Counted from the stretch's first letter, positions 51,666 to 60,793 are shown. The stretch: 64,000 nt of DNA from Sagittula sp. P11 (GCF_002814095.1 NZ_CP021913.1:2886001-2950000); one strand, 5' to 3'. Notes: generated by a model not told the origin, from the letters alone. Made by a program: numbers and translations.

Positions 51666-52555
51666 GCCAGCCACGGCACGACGAGCAGCTCGGCCGTCCC
51701 CTTCCACTCGTTCGTTTCGCCGCCCGCAGCGTTCTCGCTGTTGACGATCTTGCGGCCAGCGCTTTCGAGGCTCGGCGGCACGACGAGGAGGTTCGGGATC
51801 TGGCCGAGCGGACGACCGTAGTCCCCCTTCATGCCGGAGATCGCCGCGCGAGCGATGGCATAGTTGGCCGCATTGAGGGTCTGCCGGGATCCCCATGCCT
51901 GCTGCCAGAACCCGAAGCCCGCGTTCATGCGCGCGTCCGTGCCGTAGACGAACTCGTTCATGTCGAAGACGTTGTCGTCGGTCACCTTGTCCTTCGCGAC
52001 GAACTTGAAGTCTTTCCGCTTCTGCAGGATCAGGGGTTTCAGGGCGCGCGAGGTGTCGAGCAGATACCAGCCGGTTCCGGCGCCGCCATCGGTGTTCGCC
52101 ACCGTCGTGTCGTTGCCGTCCTCATCCTTCACGGGATGGTCCGTGTCGAAGAAGTTCTGCCCGTCGTAGCACTCGGTCGTGAAACCGGCCTTCAAGAGCG
52201 AGAAGATCAGCGTGTCCGGGTAGGCGCCCGAGGAGCGCCCCATCTCGGTGAACATGGGGCCGTAGATGCCGAGGTTGTCGGTCTCGACGTCGTCCTTGTC
52301 GACGCCGATCGTCAGCTCCAGCTTCTTCTCCTTGATGGCGTAGTCGTGCTGCTCGAGGTTCTGAACCAGGCGGGCGCCGATCCATTCGCGGACGTTCGGC
52401 ATCTTGCCGAGCCAGCCGTACTTCTGTTCCTTCTGCGTGCTGCGGACTTCCGTCGCGACACGCTTCCACTGGGAAGGAGCGGCGTCCAGACCCGCCGAGA
52501 AGGCATTCGAGAAACCGACGCGCAGGTCGTTTAGGTTTGCGGCATTCACCAGCAT
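51662..52555 (-). CDS. Mu-like major head subunit (gpT)
   Basis: The 297-residue capsid protein opens MLVNAANLNDLRVGFSNAFS, the standard gpT start, with EVRSTQKEQKYGWLGKMPNV and WIGARLVQNLEQHDYAIKEK. AAGGAG lies 8 bp before the start. It assembles the icosahedral head with the decoration protein and the protease/scaffold encoded upstream. Confidence 0.95.
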   Translation of the reverse strand: MLVNAANLNDLRVGFSNAFSAGLDAAPSQWKRVATEVRSTQKEQKYGWLGKMPNVREWIGARLVQNLEQHDYAIKEKKLELTIGVDKDDVETDNLGIYGPMFTEMGRSSGAYPDTLIFSLLKAGFTTECYDGQNFFDTDHPVKDEDGNDTTVANTDGGAGTGWYLLDTSRALKPLILQKRKDFKFVAKDKVTDDNVFDMNEFVYGTDARMNAGFGFWQQAWGSRQTLNAANYAIARAAISGMKGDYGRPLGQIPNLLVVPPSLESAGRKIVNSENAAGGETNEWKGTAELLVVPWLA

Positions 52556-52568
52556 GTCAGGTGCTCCT

Positions 52569-53000
52569 TCAGGATGCGTTTGCGAGGGCTTCGTCGAAGC
52601 GAACCCAGACGCCGTTCGCGTCGACATCGTCGACGATCCCGGCGATCGAGCGCGTGGACGTGCCATCGGTTTTGGCGACCGTCTGGTCGTCGACGGCGTA
52701 GGCGGGGTTGCCAATGTCGGCGATGGTGATCTCGTCCGCTGCGGCGCTGTTGGCGAAGCGGAAGATTCCCTTCCGGTAGTCGCAGGTCAGGTCGCCTGCG
52801 GAACCGGCCGAATTGTCGACGCGCTCTTCAGCGCGGCCGACGCCGACAAGGCCGGTGGCAGTCTGCCCCTTCACCAGGTAGCCAGAGGCGTTACGCATGA
52901 CGATGGCACCTGCGTAGATCAGGGTCGCCGCAGCCACGGCCCCACGTCTGATGTCACCTTCTACGCGGGGCGTGTTGCGGTCACTGGTCAGTGCGGGCAT
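52569..53000 (-). CDS. Phage head decoration protein
   Basis: The 143-residue protein starts MPALTSDRNTPRVEGDIRRG and has AATLIYAGAIVMRNASGYLV and VGVGRAEERVDNSAGSAGDL. This is the small beta-rich cement protein of Mu-like and other siphophage heads. It sits between the protease and the major head gene, 3 bp after the former. Confidence 0.85.
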   Translation of the reverse strand: MPALTSDRNTPRVEGDIRRGAVAAATLIYAGAIVMRNASGYLVKGQTATGLVGVGRAEERVDNSAGSAGDLTCDYRKGIFRFANSAAADEITIADIGNPAYAVDDQTVAKTDGTSTRSIAGIVDDVDANGVWVRFDEALANAS

Positions 53001-53003
53001 GGG

Positions 53004-54014
53004 TCAGGCCTCCTGCGCTTTGGCGTCGGCCTGAAGGCTCGCCAAGTACTTGTCGTGAGCGATCCCGAGCTGATCCGCGATCTGGCGCTGATCCACCGTC
53101 AGTTCGGAGATCTGCTCCTGCGGGCCGGGCGTGGTCGGCTTGATGCGGCCGAGCTTGGGAAGCTGGGCGCAGACGCGGGCGGCGCGTGCCGGGTCTTCCT
53201 TGTGAAGAGCGATCAACTCGTCGCGGAAGTCGGCCTTGATGCCGACGCCAGCCGCGAGCTGCGCTTCGACGAAGGCCTCGGCCTTCATCTCGGCGAGCTG
53301 CTCCGAAAGTTCCTCGACACGGTCGCCGCTCTTGGCGTTCGAAACGAGGGAACGGGCCAGTACCGCCAGCTCCGAGACGGTGGCGTCCTCGTTGGCGCCA
53401 AGCGCCGTCACGAGAACGGACAGGTCGTCGGTGGTGGCCGTCGCCTTCATGTCGCGGATCGCAGCGAGGATCTCTTCCTCGGTCGCGTCCTCGCCAAGGC
53501 CGAGCGCCTTGGCAATTGCGGACAGGTTCATTTCCGGATCCTCCTTGGAAAGGGAAGTGATAGCCCCGCCCAGTGCGGGGGTATTGGTCAGGGAGACGTG
53601 CCAGACGCGGCTCAGCTTGCCGGTCTTCTTGTTCGACAGGATGACCGGCGAGACGCCACGATAGGCGCGATCCGCCATCAGCTCGGCGCCCTTCCGGCTC
53701 CATTCGACGCGCGCCCAGATGCCGGTTTCGCGCGACTGCATTTCGGTGATTTCGCCGTAGGACGGCGCCTCGCCACCAAACGGGCCTACGCGCGTCGTCG
53801 CGTGGTTGATGTCCACGAAGAGACGCGGCCCTTCGGCTGCGAAGCTCGCGCGGATCAGCTCGTCGGGGTCGTCGTAGTGCCACGGTCCGCGACCGTCGAT
53901 CGAGCGGAACGGCTGACCGGCCGGAGGCAGGATGTGGATCCACTCGGGCGCGCCCTGACCGGCTTCGGTCAGTTCGATTGCCGCAAGGGGCGAGGTGACA
54001 AGGGACGTGTTCAT
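53004..54014 (-). CDS. Mu-like head maturation protease/scaffold (gpI)
   Basis: The 336-residue protein has an N-terminal protease part with WIHILPPAGQPFRSIDGRGP, LFVDINHATTRVGPFGGEAP and SPVILSNKKTGKLSRVWHVS, then a helical scaffold part from about residue 160. In Mu the same gene makes the scaffold Z from an internal start; an ATG at 53531 (MNLSAIAKALGLGEDATEEE) is a candidate for that here. Confidence 0.9.
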   Translation of the reverse strand: MNTSLVTSPLAAIELTEAGQGAPEWIHILPPAGQPFRSIDGRGPWHYDDPDELIRASFAAEGPRLFVDINHATTRVGPFGGEAPSYGEITEMQSRETGIWARVEWSRKGAELMADRAYRGVSPVILSNKKTGKLSRVWHVSLTNTPALGGAITSLSKEDPEMNLSAIAKALGLGEDATEEEILAAIRDMKATATTDDLSVLVTALGANEDATVSELAVLARSLVSNAKSGDRVEELSEQLAEMKAEAFVEAQLAAGVGIKADFRDELIALHKEDPARAARVCAQLPKLGRIKPTTPGPQEQISELTVDQRQIADQLGIAHDKYLASLQADAKAQEA

Positions 54015-54069
54015 GGGGCATGAATGCCCCGTTTAAACGGGCGTTATCACCCTCACGGATGTGTACCGC

Positions 54070-54582
54070 TCAGCGGAGACTGTCGCCCAGGTATTCCTCG
54101 ACGATGTCGATGATCGCGGTCTCGTCGTCCGTTGAAACTCCGAGATACGGCCGGGCGGGAATGTCGCCCCACGGTATGGTCATGAAATAGTCCCGACCGT
54201 TCTTGTCTTTCCCGATCCGTGCGCCGAACTCGCCCTGCGCCGCGCCGAACTGCATCACGGCCGCATAGATCATGTTCGACCCCCAGTCGACGTGATCGGC
54301 GGCGTGTTCATAGGCGATTGTGGTGGACAGCGCGCGGGTGACGCCGACCAGCGGGCCACCCTTGGGCCGGTCTTTCCGTCGTGCGTAGGCGTCGAGCGTC
54401 GTCTGGCTGCGCGGTGCCCAGGTTGAACCGTCCGGGGCGGTCGACGTTGCGAAGCGTTGCTTTGTGCTTTCGACCAGGTACTCGCCGAGATCCGCCATCA
54501 GGGGCGTCAAGTCCCCGATGGCGCCAGCCGCTTCCACGAACGCCTCCGTCATGGCCCTGGTCGTAAGGTCGATCTGGATCAT
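54070..54582 (-). CDS. Phage virion morphogenesis protein (Mu gpG-like)
   Basis: The 170-residue protein begins MIQIDLTTRAMTEAFVEAAG and has GEYLVESTKQRFATSTAPDG and WAPRSQTTLDAYARRKDRPK, the common opening of the phage virion morphogenesis family (tail completion). It lies 5 bp after the gpF-like gene. Confidence 0.9.
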   Translation of the reverse strand: MIQIDLTTRAMTEAFVEAAGAIGDLTPLMADLGEYLVESTKQRFATSTAPDGSTWAPRSQTTLDAYARRKDRPKGGPLVGVTRALSTTIAYEHAADHVDWGSNMIYAAVMQFGAAQGEFGARIGKDKNGRDYFMTIPWGDIPARPYLGVSTDDETAIIDIVEEYLGDSLR

Positions 54583-54587
54583 CGTGG

Positions 54588-55376
54588 TCAGGCCTCCGTC
54601 TCGCCGAATAGCTCGTTCAGGTTTTCTGCGAGGTCTTCCCAAATCTCGGGTGGCAGGGTGTCCCGCTTGGTCGCGACGATCGAGGTGATGGCGTCCGCAA
54701 CCGTGCGGCCGGGCGCGTAGCCCCAGCCCCTGCCGATCCCGTCCAGCTCTCCGGTCCGCGCATCGACGAGATCCCAGCCGTCGGGAAGACGCTTCGACGG
54801 ATCGCCGCCGAGGCGGACAGCTCCGCGCTCCGATCTGGCGCCGACGACGTAGCAACTGCACCCCCAGCCGTTCGGCGGGAAATGCGTCAGCCAGAACGGA
54901 TGGTCAGAGGGCAGGATCAGGCCGTCCCAGGACAAGTGCTGCTCGCGAGGATCGAGCGAGCCGCCGTGCCGATAGACCCAAAGCGGAAAGCCCGCCGCTC
55001 GAAGCTGCGCATAGCGACCGGCGGCGTAGGTGCTGAGGAGGTTGGTTTGGTAGATGACGCGCGTTCGCCAGGCGCGCCCCGCCTTCGTCTCTTCGCCGGT
55101 CCAGCCGTGCCAGCCCGTGTCGGTGACGATCTGGCGGAAGTCGCGGCGGAACTCTTCGAGGCTGCGGCCGTCCTCGATCGACTTGCCGACAGCTTCGGCC
55201 AATCGCGCCAGCAGGTCGGCCTTCATCGCACCGGCGACCATGAAGCCGCGATCATGGCTTTCCTTCCACACGTCGTCCCACGCTCGGGACGGCAACAGGT
55301 TGCCCAGGCGCAGGCGCCACGCTGCGGTCTGCTCCGCGAACGGGCGGCGGAAAGTGGCTGTGACGCTGTCGGCCAT
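54588..55376 (-). CDS. Phage minor head protein (Mu gpF-like)
   Basis: The 262-residue protein has the head-morphogenesis core: AWRTRVIYQTNLLSTYAAGR, then EQHLSWDGLILPSDHPFW, then FPPNGWGCSCYVVG. It binds the portal and is injected with DNA in Mu-type phages. The start overlaps the 32-residue gene stop by one base (TGATG). Confidence 0.93.
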   Translation of the reverse strand: MADSVTATFRRPFAEQTAAWRLRLGNLLPSRAWDDVWKESHDRGFMVAGAMKADLLARLAEAVGKSIEDGRSLEEFRRDFRQIVTDTGWHGWTGEETKAGRAWRTRVIYQTNLLSTYAAGRYAQLRAAGFPLWVYRHGGSLDPREQHLSWDGLILPSDHPFWLTHFPPNGWGCSCYVVGARSERGAVRLGGDPSKRLPDGWDLVDARTGELDGIGRGWGYAPGRTVADAITSIVATKRDTLPPEIWEDLAENLNELFGETEA

Positions 55377-55474
55377 CAGGTCTCCTGCTCCGTCTCTGTG
55401 ACGACAAAGCGGTCGCTCCCGGCGGGGCTTTCGGTGTCTGGATCGAACCAGATTTGAACGATGCAGCCCGCCAT
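55376..55474 (-). CDS. Tiny phage protein, 32 residues
   Basis: The frame reads MAGCIVQIWFDPDTESPAGS then DRFVVTETEQET. TGATG stop-start overlaps with the portal gene before it and the gpF-like gene after it make it very likely a real coding unit or a coupling device. No function known. Confidence 0.65.
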   Translation of the reverse strand: MAGCIVQIWFDPDTESPAGSDRFVVTETEQET

Positions 55475-57090
55475 CACTCGGTCGCGCTTTCGGCCATGAC
55501 CGCAGACCGGCCGCCCAGCTCGGTCGCGGCGAAGGCGGCGGCAAAGATCCCGGCGAGATCCTTGACCGGCAACTCCGGATAGGCGGCGAGCAGCATCGCG
55601 CGGGCTTCGTCGAGGGTGTCAGCTTGCGCCAGCATTTCCTCGATCCGGATCAGCAGCACCTCCATTTCGGGGGCGGCTTCGCGCGCCAGACGATCCTCGA
55701 CGGGCGGCAATGCGTCAGTGGCGCGCTGTGAGGCGGGAAGGGCGCTCAGCGCGTCAGCCCCCGGCGCCGGGTCGGGAAGGCCGTTAAATGGCCCTTTAAC
55801 GGCGCTCTCCGGCGCTTTGCGGGCCGTTTCCTCGTCGCCGGATTGCGGCGCACCGGCCTTTCCGAGGATTTTTGCGTCTTTGGCAGGGGCGCGCAGCCCG
55901 AACTTCTCGCGGACGTCCTCTTCGTCGATCGCCAGACCGCGATCGACCCATGGGGTGACTGCCGTGGTCCAGGCGGACAGGTCTTCGGCTTCCGGCCGGG
56001 CGATCACGAGTTTCGGATACCGCTTGCGCGGCCCGAAGTTCAGATCGACGATCGGGCGGACCAGGTCTCGGGTCAGGATCGCGGCAAGGGCGATGGCGTC
56101 GGCCCGCTCGATGTCCTCCTGGACGGCGCGATGCTCTTTGCCAGATCCCAGACCGCCGACTTCGGAGTCGGTCGTCGCCGTCTGGCCGAGAACGGCCTTC
56201 GAGACTTGCCGGTCGTACCAGTCCGCCCGGCGCTCGTAGAGATCCAGCGAGCCTGAGATGTTCCCGGTCTGCACGAACTCGATGACCATGCTTTCCGGGA
56301 TCATCGCCGCGCAGTCGCCAGCGATGTTAGCCACCGCGCGCATCAGGGTTTTCCGGTCGTCTTCGGTCGAACCGGGTCCGTACTTGCCCAGGCGAAGCGG
56401 CTGCCCATAGGTCTGCGTGAAGATCGCCCAGTCCCGTTCTGTGAAGCGCTTGAAGAGGTAGGGCCACGTCACGACGCGGGCGAGACCGGACCGGGCCGGG
56501 ATCCCCGACTTCGCGGCGATGCGCGCCGAGATGAACTTGTAGGGTGGCAGCTCCTCCGGCTGGCCGTTCTCGCCGATCAGCAGGGGTGTGGTCAGATCGA
56601 CGCGGTCGAACGTGAAGAAGCGCGGGTCGCGCAGCTCCAGCCGCTGCACTTCCCATTGCCCTTCGGAGTGATCCCAGATGATTTCGGTCTGGCTGAAGCC
56701 TTTCCCGATCGCGTCGAGGATATGAAACAGCTCGTCGACCAGCTCGCCACGATCGAGCCAGTCGCGGATCAACTGAGCGGCATCCTTGTCGACCGGGTCG
56801 TCACCGCCGTCCTTCACGGTTATTTCGAGCTGGCTGACCGACCGGCGGCGCGTGCCCAGGACGCCGAGGTAATGCGGATCCCGCTCCTCGATCACCTCGG
56901 CCAGTTCCAGGAAGCGCAGCGGGTCGCCAGCATCTGCCTCGCGCAGGATGTTCGCCAGCCGGATCGGGTTCAGACCGTCACCGGGATAGCCCGTCATCGG
57001 CGAGCGGACGCCGGAGATGGTCGGAGCCGCCACCTCCTGCGTCAGCTCGGCCTTCTTGACCGGCCGACCGTATTGATCGAGCAGGCTCAT
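55474..57090 (-). CDS. Phage portal protein, DUF935 (Mu gp29-like)
   Basis: The 538-residue protein opens MSLLDQYGRPVKKAELTQEV and has LREADAGDPLRFLELAEVIE, ERDPHYLGVLGTRRRSVSQL, LTERDWAIF-like TERDWAIFTQTYGQPLRLGK, and SEVGGLGSGKEHRAVQED. This is the standard DUF935 portal. It forms the ring through which terminase packs DNA. It is preceded by a DNA methylase gene, 10 bp away. Confidence 0.95.
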   Translation of the reverse strand: MSLLDQYGRPVKKAELTQEVAAPTISGVRSPMTGYPGDGLNPIRLANILREADAGDPLRFLELAEVIEERDPHYLGVLGTRRRSVSQLEITVKDGGDDPVDKDAAQLIRDWLDRGELVDELFHILDAIGKGFSQTEIIWDHSEGQWEVQRLELRDPRFFTFDRVDLTTPLLIGENGQPEELPPYKFISARIAAKSGIPARSGLARVVTWPYLFKRFTERDWAIFTQTYGQPLRLGKYGPGSTEDDRKTLMRAVANIAGDCAAMIPESMVIEFVQTGNISGSLDLYERRADWYDRQVSKAVLGQTATTDSEVGGLGSGKEHRAVQEDIERADAIALAAILTRDLVRPIVDLNFGPRKRYPKLVIARPEAEDLSAWTTAVTPWVDRGLAIDEEDVREKFGLRAPAKDAKILGKAGAPQSGDEETARKAPESAVKGPFNGLPDPAPGADALSALPASQRATDALPPVEDRLAREAAPEMEVLLIRIEEMLAQADTLDEARAMLLAAYPELPVKDLAGIFAAAFAATELGGRSAVMAESATE

Positions 57091-57100
57091 TCTTGGCTCC

Positions 57101-57913
57101 TCATGTCTGGAAGTCGAAGTTGCCGATCAGCAGTTCGGCCCGGCCGGGTTGTGCCGCGCCTTTTGCGACCGAGTAGGTCGTAGAGACCGGCGCGATGTGC
57201 GCCCAGTCGAACAGCTCGCGGATTTCCGGCACATCGTTGATCGACAGCAGGAAGGCGCCCTTAATGCCGCGCAGTGTTTGCGCCATGTCGGCGAAACGGT
57301 CCCGCGAGAAGGCACCCTTACCGTAGTCTGTCTCCCCGCCCCAGTAGGGCGGGTCGAGGTAGAAGAAGACCGACTTGCGGTCGATCCGGGCGATGAAGGC
57401 TTCGAAGTCGAGGCTTGTCACGGTCACGCCCGCTAGCCGCTCATGCAGAGCTTCGAGATCCGGCTCCAGTGTGGTCAGGTTGAGGCGGCTGGGACGGTCG
57501 GTGGCAAGACCGAAGCTCCTTCCTGATACCTTCCCGCCAAAGCCCGTGCGCTGCAGGTAGAGGAACCGTGCCGCGCGCTGCAGGTCGGTCAACGTGTCCG
57601 GATCGACGTCGCACAGGCGGTTGAAGTTCGCCTGCGACGTGATCTGGAAACGCAGCATGTCGAGGAAGGCGACGTAATGCTCCTGCAGGATCCGGAACAG
57701 GTTGTAGACCTCCTTGTTCCAGTCGTTGATGAACTCCGATCGGGCCGCGCGGCGACGTCGAAGGAAGATCCCGCCCATGCCGACGAACGGTTCGGCGTAG
57801 GTCACGTGGTCGTGGCCGTCGATGATCGCGCAGATCCTCTTCGCGAGGTTGCGCTTCCCCCCGAGATAGGGAGCGATGGGTTTAGCATAGTTGGCGCCGG
57901 TCTGGCTGGTCAT
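57101..57913 (-). CDS. DNA adenine methylase (D12 class) carried in the prophage
   Basis: The 270-residue protein has the AdoMet-binding PYLGGKRN (15-22) and EPFVGMGG (41-48) and the catalytic DPPY (187-190), the Dam / D12-class pattern. It methylates adenine in DNA; the recognition site is unknown. It stands between the large terminase and the portal genes, where Mu-like phages normally have no gene, with a 137-bp gap upstream instead of the usual overlaps. That points to a later insertion, perhaps with its own promoter. It may shield phage DNA from host restriction. Confidence 0.92.
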   Translation of the reverse strand: MTSQTGANYAKPIAPYLGGKRNLAKRICAIIDGHDHVTYAEPFVGMGGIFLRRRRAARSEFINDWNKEVYNLFRILQEHYVAFLDMLRFQITSQANFNRLCDVDPDTLTDLQRAARFLYLQRTGFGGKVSGRSFGLATDRPSRLNLTTLEPDLEALHERLAGVTVTSLDFEAFIARIDRKSVFFYLDPPYWGGETDYGKGAFSRDRFADMAQTLRGIKGAFLLSINDVPEIRELFDWAHIAPVSTTYSVAKGAAQPGRAELLIGNFDFQT

Positions 57914-58050
57914 TGAGTCTGTACCTTTGAAGCCGCCCGCGACACTCTCGGTGCCGGGCGGCCGTGATTCCCGTCTCGGTCGGTGGGGGTTATTGCTTGG
58001 TAGGCACCCCACGTCGGAAGCTCGCTTGGCTTCCGGCCCCATGGCCTCGG

Positions 58051-59685
58051 TCAGTGCCAGCCGAACCGGCTGACCCCGATAGGTGGACGCCACCAGTCCC
58101 GCTCCTCGTCGTCGCCGTCCGGGTCTTCGAGGCTGTGCAGCGGTTGCGTGGCGCTTACATAGTCGTACTCGCGGAACTCCTGCCGTGACGCGAACCATGC
58201 CAGTGCTCCGGCCACGGCCGTGTCGCCGTGCCGGTCCAGACCGTCACTCCCCTTGAAGCGGAAGTCCCGCGGCACGCGGATGATGCCTTCGACATGCTGA
58301 AGCGCCTGATGGTCGCGCAGGACGTCGTCGTGGCTGGGCAGCACGACGGTGCCGTCGCTGATTGCCTCGATGTAGGGCGGCATCTCGGTCTCGTACCAGG
58401 CGCGGCTGAAGGCGACCTCGACGATGCGGTCGCCGTAGCGCATCGCAGCCTCCTCGGCGAGGTATGCGCCGTTGCCCGTCCGGTCCACGGCGCCCTTCAT
58501 GAAACGGGGCAACGCATCGCCGACGTGGAAGAAGATTTCGCGCTGCTGTGCGAAGGGGATGTTGCGCAGCTCGACGACCAGCTTCCAGCGGCGTCGAAGG
58601 TCGACGCCGATCTCGACGATGACGATGTCCGTTGCGTCTCCGCTGCGCGCGAAGTCCTCGCCCAGGACGTGCTGCCGGTCGGGATCCAGCGCCTTCAGGA
58701 CCGGATCGAGGTGCTGGCGGCACCAGTCTTGGATCTCTTTCGTCCGCGCCTCTGCAGGCAGGTTCTTGAAGGCGTCCGGCTTATGCAGCGGCACAAAGGG
58801 GATCCCCGGCCGCATCGCGTTCTCGATCTGCACCCGTGTCAGTGCGGCGCCCGCCATCTCCGAAGGGATGGCGTCCAGCTCCTGCTCCATGGCGGCGGTG
58901 CGGGCGCCGTAGGAGCCGCGGATTTCCGCCTCCCACGCGTCCTGCGCTTGCTGCGTCCACTCCTGCCCCCTCATCAGGCAGACGCGCTTGAAGAGGCCGT
59001 TCCTGACGGCATCGCCGAAGGTGTACTTGTGGACCTTCCAGCCGCTCTTGCCTGCGCGGGCTTCGCGGATCAGCTCGTTGAACGCGTTCAGGTGCCCGTT
59101 GTGCGTCGAGATGATGCGGACTTTGCCGCCCCAGATCAGCATCGCGTTGACCGCGTCGATCACCTGGCGGACGTCCCGGTGGAAGGCGGCTTCGTCGATC
59201 GCGACCGTGCCCTGCAGACCGCGAATGTTGGCCGGGTTCGAGCTGAGCGCTTCCACCCGGAACCCGCTGGCAAAGCGCACCCGATATGCCGTGATGAACT
59301 TTGAAGAGCCGTCTTCCTGCTGATCCTCGAAGAGAAATTCCTCGACGGCCAGCAGCTCGCCCGCGACGATCTTGGCGAAGTGCGCCACGTAGCCGATGAA
59401 CTCCCGGCCCTTGTCCTTCGTGTCGCCGATGTAGAAGCAATTCCCGCCGCCGGCCGACCGCTTGGCTGCGGCGATCAGCGTATGGTCCAGGGATTCCGCG
59501 AACGTGATCCCGGTCCGGCGACCCTTCTCGCAGACCTTCAGCGCCGAGGTGTCTTCCAGCCACGTCTTCTGATGCTCCATCAGGACGCCTTCGGCCAGCG
59601 GGTCGAGGTCTGCGGGAATGTCCGCGCCGGTCGGCAGGATCTCGGGCAGCTTGCCCGGGTCGCGGGAGAGAACGGTGGTATTCAT
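58051..59685 (-). CDS. Phage terminase large subunit (Mu gp28-like)
   Basis: The 544-residue protein has a Walker-A-like EKGRRTGIT (53-61), YIGDTKDKGREF, and the Walker B/catalytic DEAAF (164-168), then nuclease-domain aspartates such as GEDFARSGDATDIVI and a C-terminal HGDTAVAGALAWFA. It packages DNA from the transposed prophage. It starts in ATGA overlap with the small gene upstream. Confidence 0.95.
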   Translation of the reverse strand: MNTTVLSRDPGKLPEILPTGADIPADLDPLAEGVLMEHQKTWLEDTSALKVCEKGRRTGITFAESLDHTLIAAAKRSAGGGNCFYIGDTKDKGREFIGYVAHFAKIVAGELLAVEEFLFEDQQEDGSSKFITAYRVRFASGFRVEALSSNPANIRGLQGTVAIDEAAFHRDVRQVIDAVNAMLIWGGKVRIISTHNGHLNAFNELIREARAGKSGWKVHKYTFGDAVRNGLFKRVCLMRGQEWTQQAQDAWEAEIRGSYGARTAAMEQELDAIPSEMAGAALTRVQIENAMRPGIPFVPLHKPDAFKNLPAEARTKEIQDWCRQHLDPVLKALDPDRQHVLGEDFARSGDATDIVIVEIGVDLRRRWKLVVELRNIPFAQQREIFFHVGDALPRFMKGAVDRTGNGAYLAEEAAMRYGDRIVEVAFSRAWYETEMPPYIEAISDGTVVLPSHDDVLRDHQALQHVEGIIRVPRDFRFKGSDGLDRHGDTAVAGALAWFASRQEFREYDYVSATQPLHSLEDPDGDDEERDWWRPPIGVSRFGWH

Positions 59686-59951
59686 GCGCCGTTGGCCCTT
59701 CGTTTCAGCTCTTCGAGCGTCAGCCGCGCCCGCTGGAAGTTCGGATAGCCTTGGACGTTTTCTCGCAGATCCAGTCTGAGGAGCCGCTTATGCAAGCCGT
59801 GGTAGCTCCGGCCGTCCACGCGATCGCCATTGAGGAAGGCGCGGATCAGGTTCGCGGCTTGGCGGCACGTACTGGCGACTTCCCTGTCGCGTCCGTCCCA
59901 GTAGCGTTCGTGCGCAGCCATGTCGTTTGCCACTTCCGCCGGGGTTGCCAT
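59682..59951 (-). CDS. Phage protein of unknown function, 89 residues
   Basis: It begins MATPAEVANDMAAHERYWDG and has STCRQAANLIRAFLNGDRVD. No family is recognised. The start shares a base with the preceding stop (TGATG); a GTG three bases upstream is also possible. It overlaps the terminase gene as ATGA. Confidence 0.7.
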   Translation of the reverse strand: MATPAEVANDMAAHERYWDGRDREVASTCRQAANLIRAFLNGDRVDGRSYHGLHKRLLRLDLRENVQGYPNFQRARLTLEELKRRANGA

Positions 59952-60124
59952 CACGAAGCCTCCCGATCATCGAACACCCCTTCGGCGCAGTCGCGCCAGT
60001 AGAGGGAACAGTTGCGGCAGTGCGGTTCGAAACCCTCTTCTGCGGGCGCACGGCAAGTCCGGCAGGTATCGCCGTCCCTCTCTTCCTTCTCCGCCAAGGC
60101 GTTGCGAACACTTACGCGGGGCAT
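59951..60124 (-). CDS. Small zinc-ribbon-like phage protein, 57 residues
   Basis: It starts MPRVSVRNALAEKEERDGDT and has two cysteine pairs, CRTC and CRNC, spaced as in a zinc ribbon, plus a final cysteine in WRDCAEG. TGATG overlaps on both sides support translation. Function unknown; zinc binding is inferred from the cysteines. Confidence 0.68.
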   Translation of the reverse strand: MPRVSVRNALAEKEERDGDTCRTCRAPAEEGFEPHCRNCSLYWRDCAEGVFDDREAS

Positions 60125-60276
60125 CAGCGGCGACCTTTCCGGGTGATGCGGCGTGCCTTCTTCTGCGCCCGCCGCGCGGCGGTCTTGACCGCGTCCGCTT
60201 CCTTGACGGCCGGAGCGGTTCTTGCCTTGGGCGGACGCCGCATCATGAGCGCCACGAGGGGAGCCAGAAACAGCAT
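60124..60276 (-). CDS. Small basic membrane-type phage protein, 50 residues
   Basis: The sequence starts MLFLAPLVALMMRRPPKART, a short hydrophobic segment, and ends with the very basic RRAQKKARRITRKGRR. It shares a base with both neighbours (TGATG). It could anchor in the membrane and bind nucleic acid. No family is recognised. Confidence 0.6.
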   Translation of the reverse strand: MLFLAPLVALMMRRPPKARTAPAVKEADAVKTAARRAQKKARRITRKGRR

Positions 60277-60590
60277 CAGCAGGCCTCCCAGTAGCCGTCG
60301 CGGAGCCAGCCGTGCCAGCCGTTGCAGTCGCCCGCCGGGGCGGCATTCACGGAGGGATCGAGGGTCGCCTCGGTCGCGCTGCCGTTCCAGTACCAGGACG
60401 GGCCGCGCATTTTCGGTTTGTGCCGGTGCCCGATGGAGATGTTGCGGAGCGTGCCGCAGCCGCAGGGGCAGACGAACCAGAGCATCGACGCCTCGCCTTC
60501 GCCGCACGGCGCGAACCAGATCGAGCCGGGTATCCTGTCCTGACGGAGACGAGCGTTTTCGGGATAGTGAACGGCGCGCAAGGGGGTCAT
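60276..60590 (-). CDS. DUF6527-like phage protein
   Basis: The 104-residue protein has the cysteine motif WFVCPCGCGTLRNISIGH, then PSWYWNGSATEATLDPSV and CNGWHGWLRDGYWEA. This matches the short metal-binding DUF6527 pattern found in Mu-like phages. It overlaps the preceding gene as ATGA. Confidence 0.75.
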   Translation of the reverse strand: MTPLRAVHYPENARLRQDRIPGSIWFAPCGEGEASMLWFVCPCGCGTLRNISIGHRHKPKMRGPSWYWNGSATEATLDPSVNAAPAGDCNGWHGWLRDGYWEAC

Positions 60591-60793
60591 GTTCGGAGGT
60601 CCTCGATCTCGGTGATGTTCAGAAGGAAGGGTTCGTCCTGGAACCAACGGACATCGAGGACGTCGCCGAGCGCCGTGGTGATCAGCTCGCGGCGCCCGAA
60701 TGCCCAGGCCAGTGCCGCGCGCCATTTCGGCCCGCGCCGCCAGTTCATGTCACCGACCAGGACGATGGCGGAGATCTGGTCGTCCGTTCTCAT
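60587..60793 (-). CDS. Phage protein of unknown function, 68 residues
   Basis: It starts MRTDDQISAIVLVGDMNWRR and ends LNITEIEDLRT. ATGA overlaps with the DUF3486 gene before it and the DUF6527 gene after it support the call. No family is recognised. Confidence 0.68.
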   Translation of the reverse strand: MRTDDQISAIVLVGDMNWRRGPKWRAALAWAFGRRELITTALGDVLDVRWFQDEPFLLNITEIEDLRT

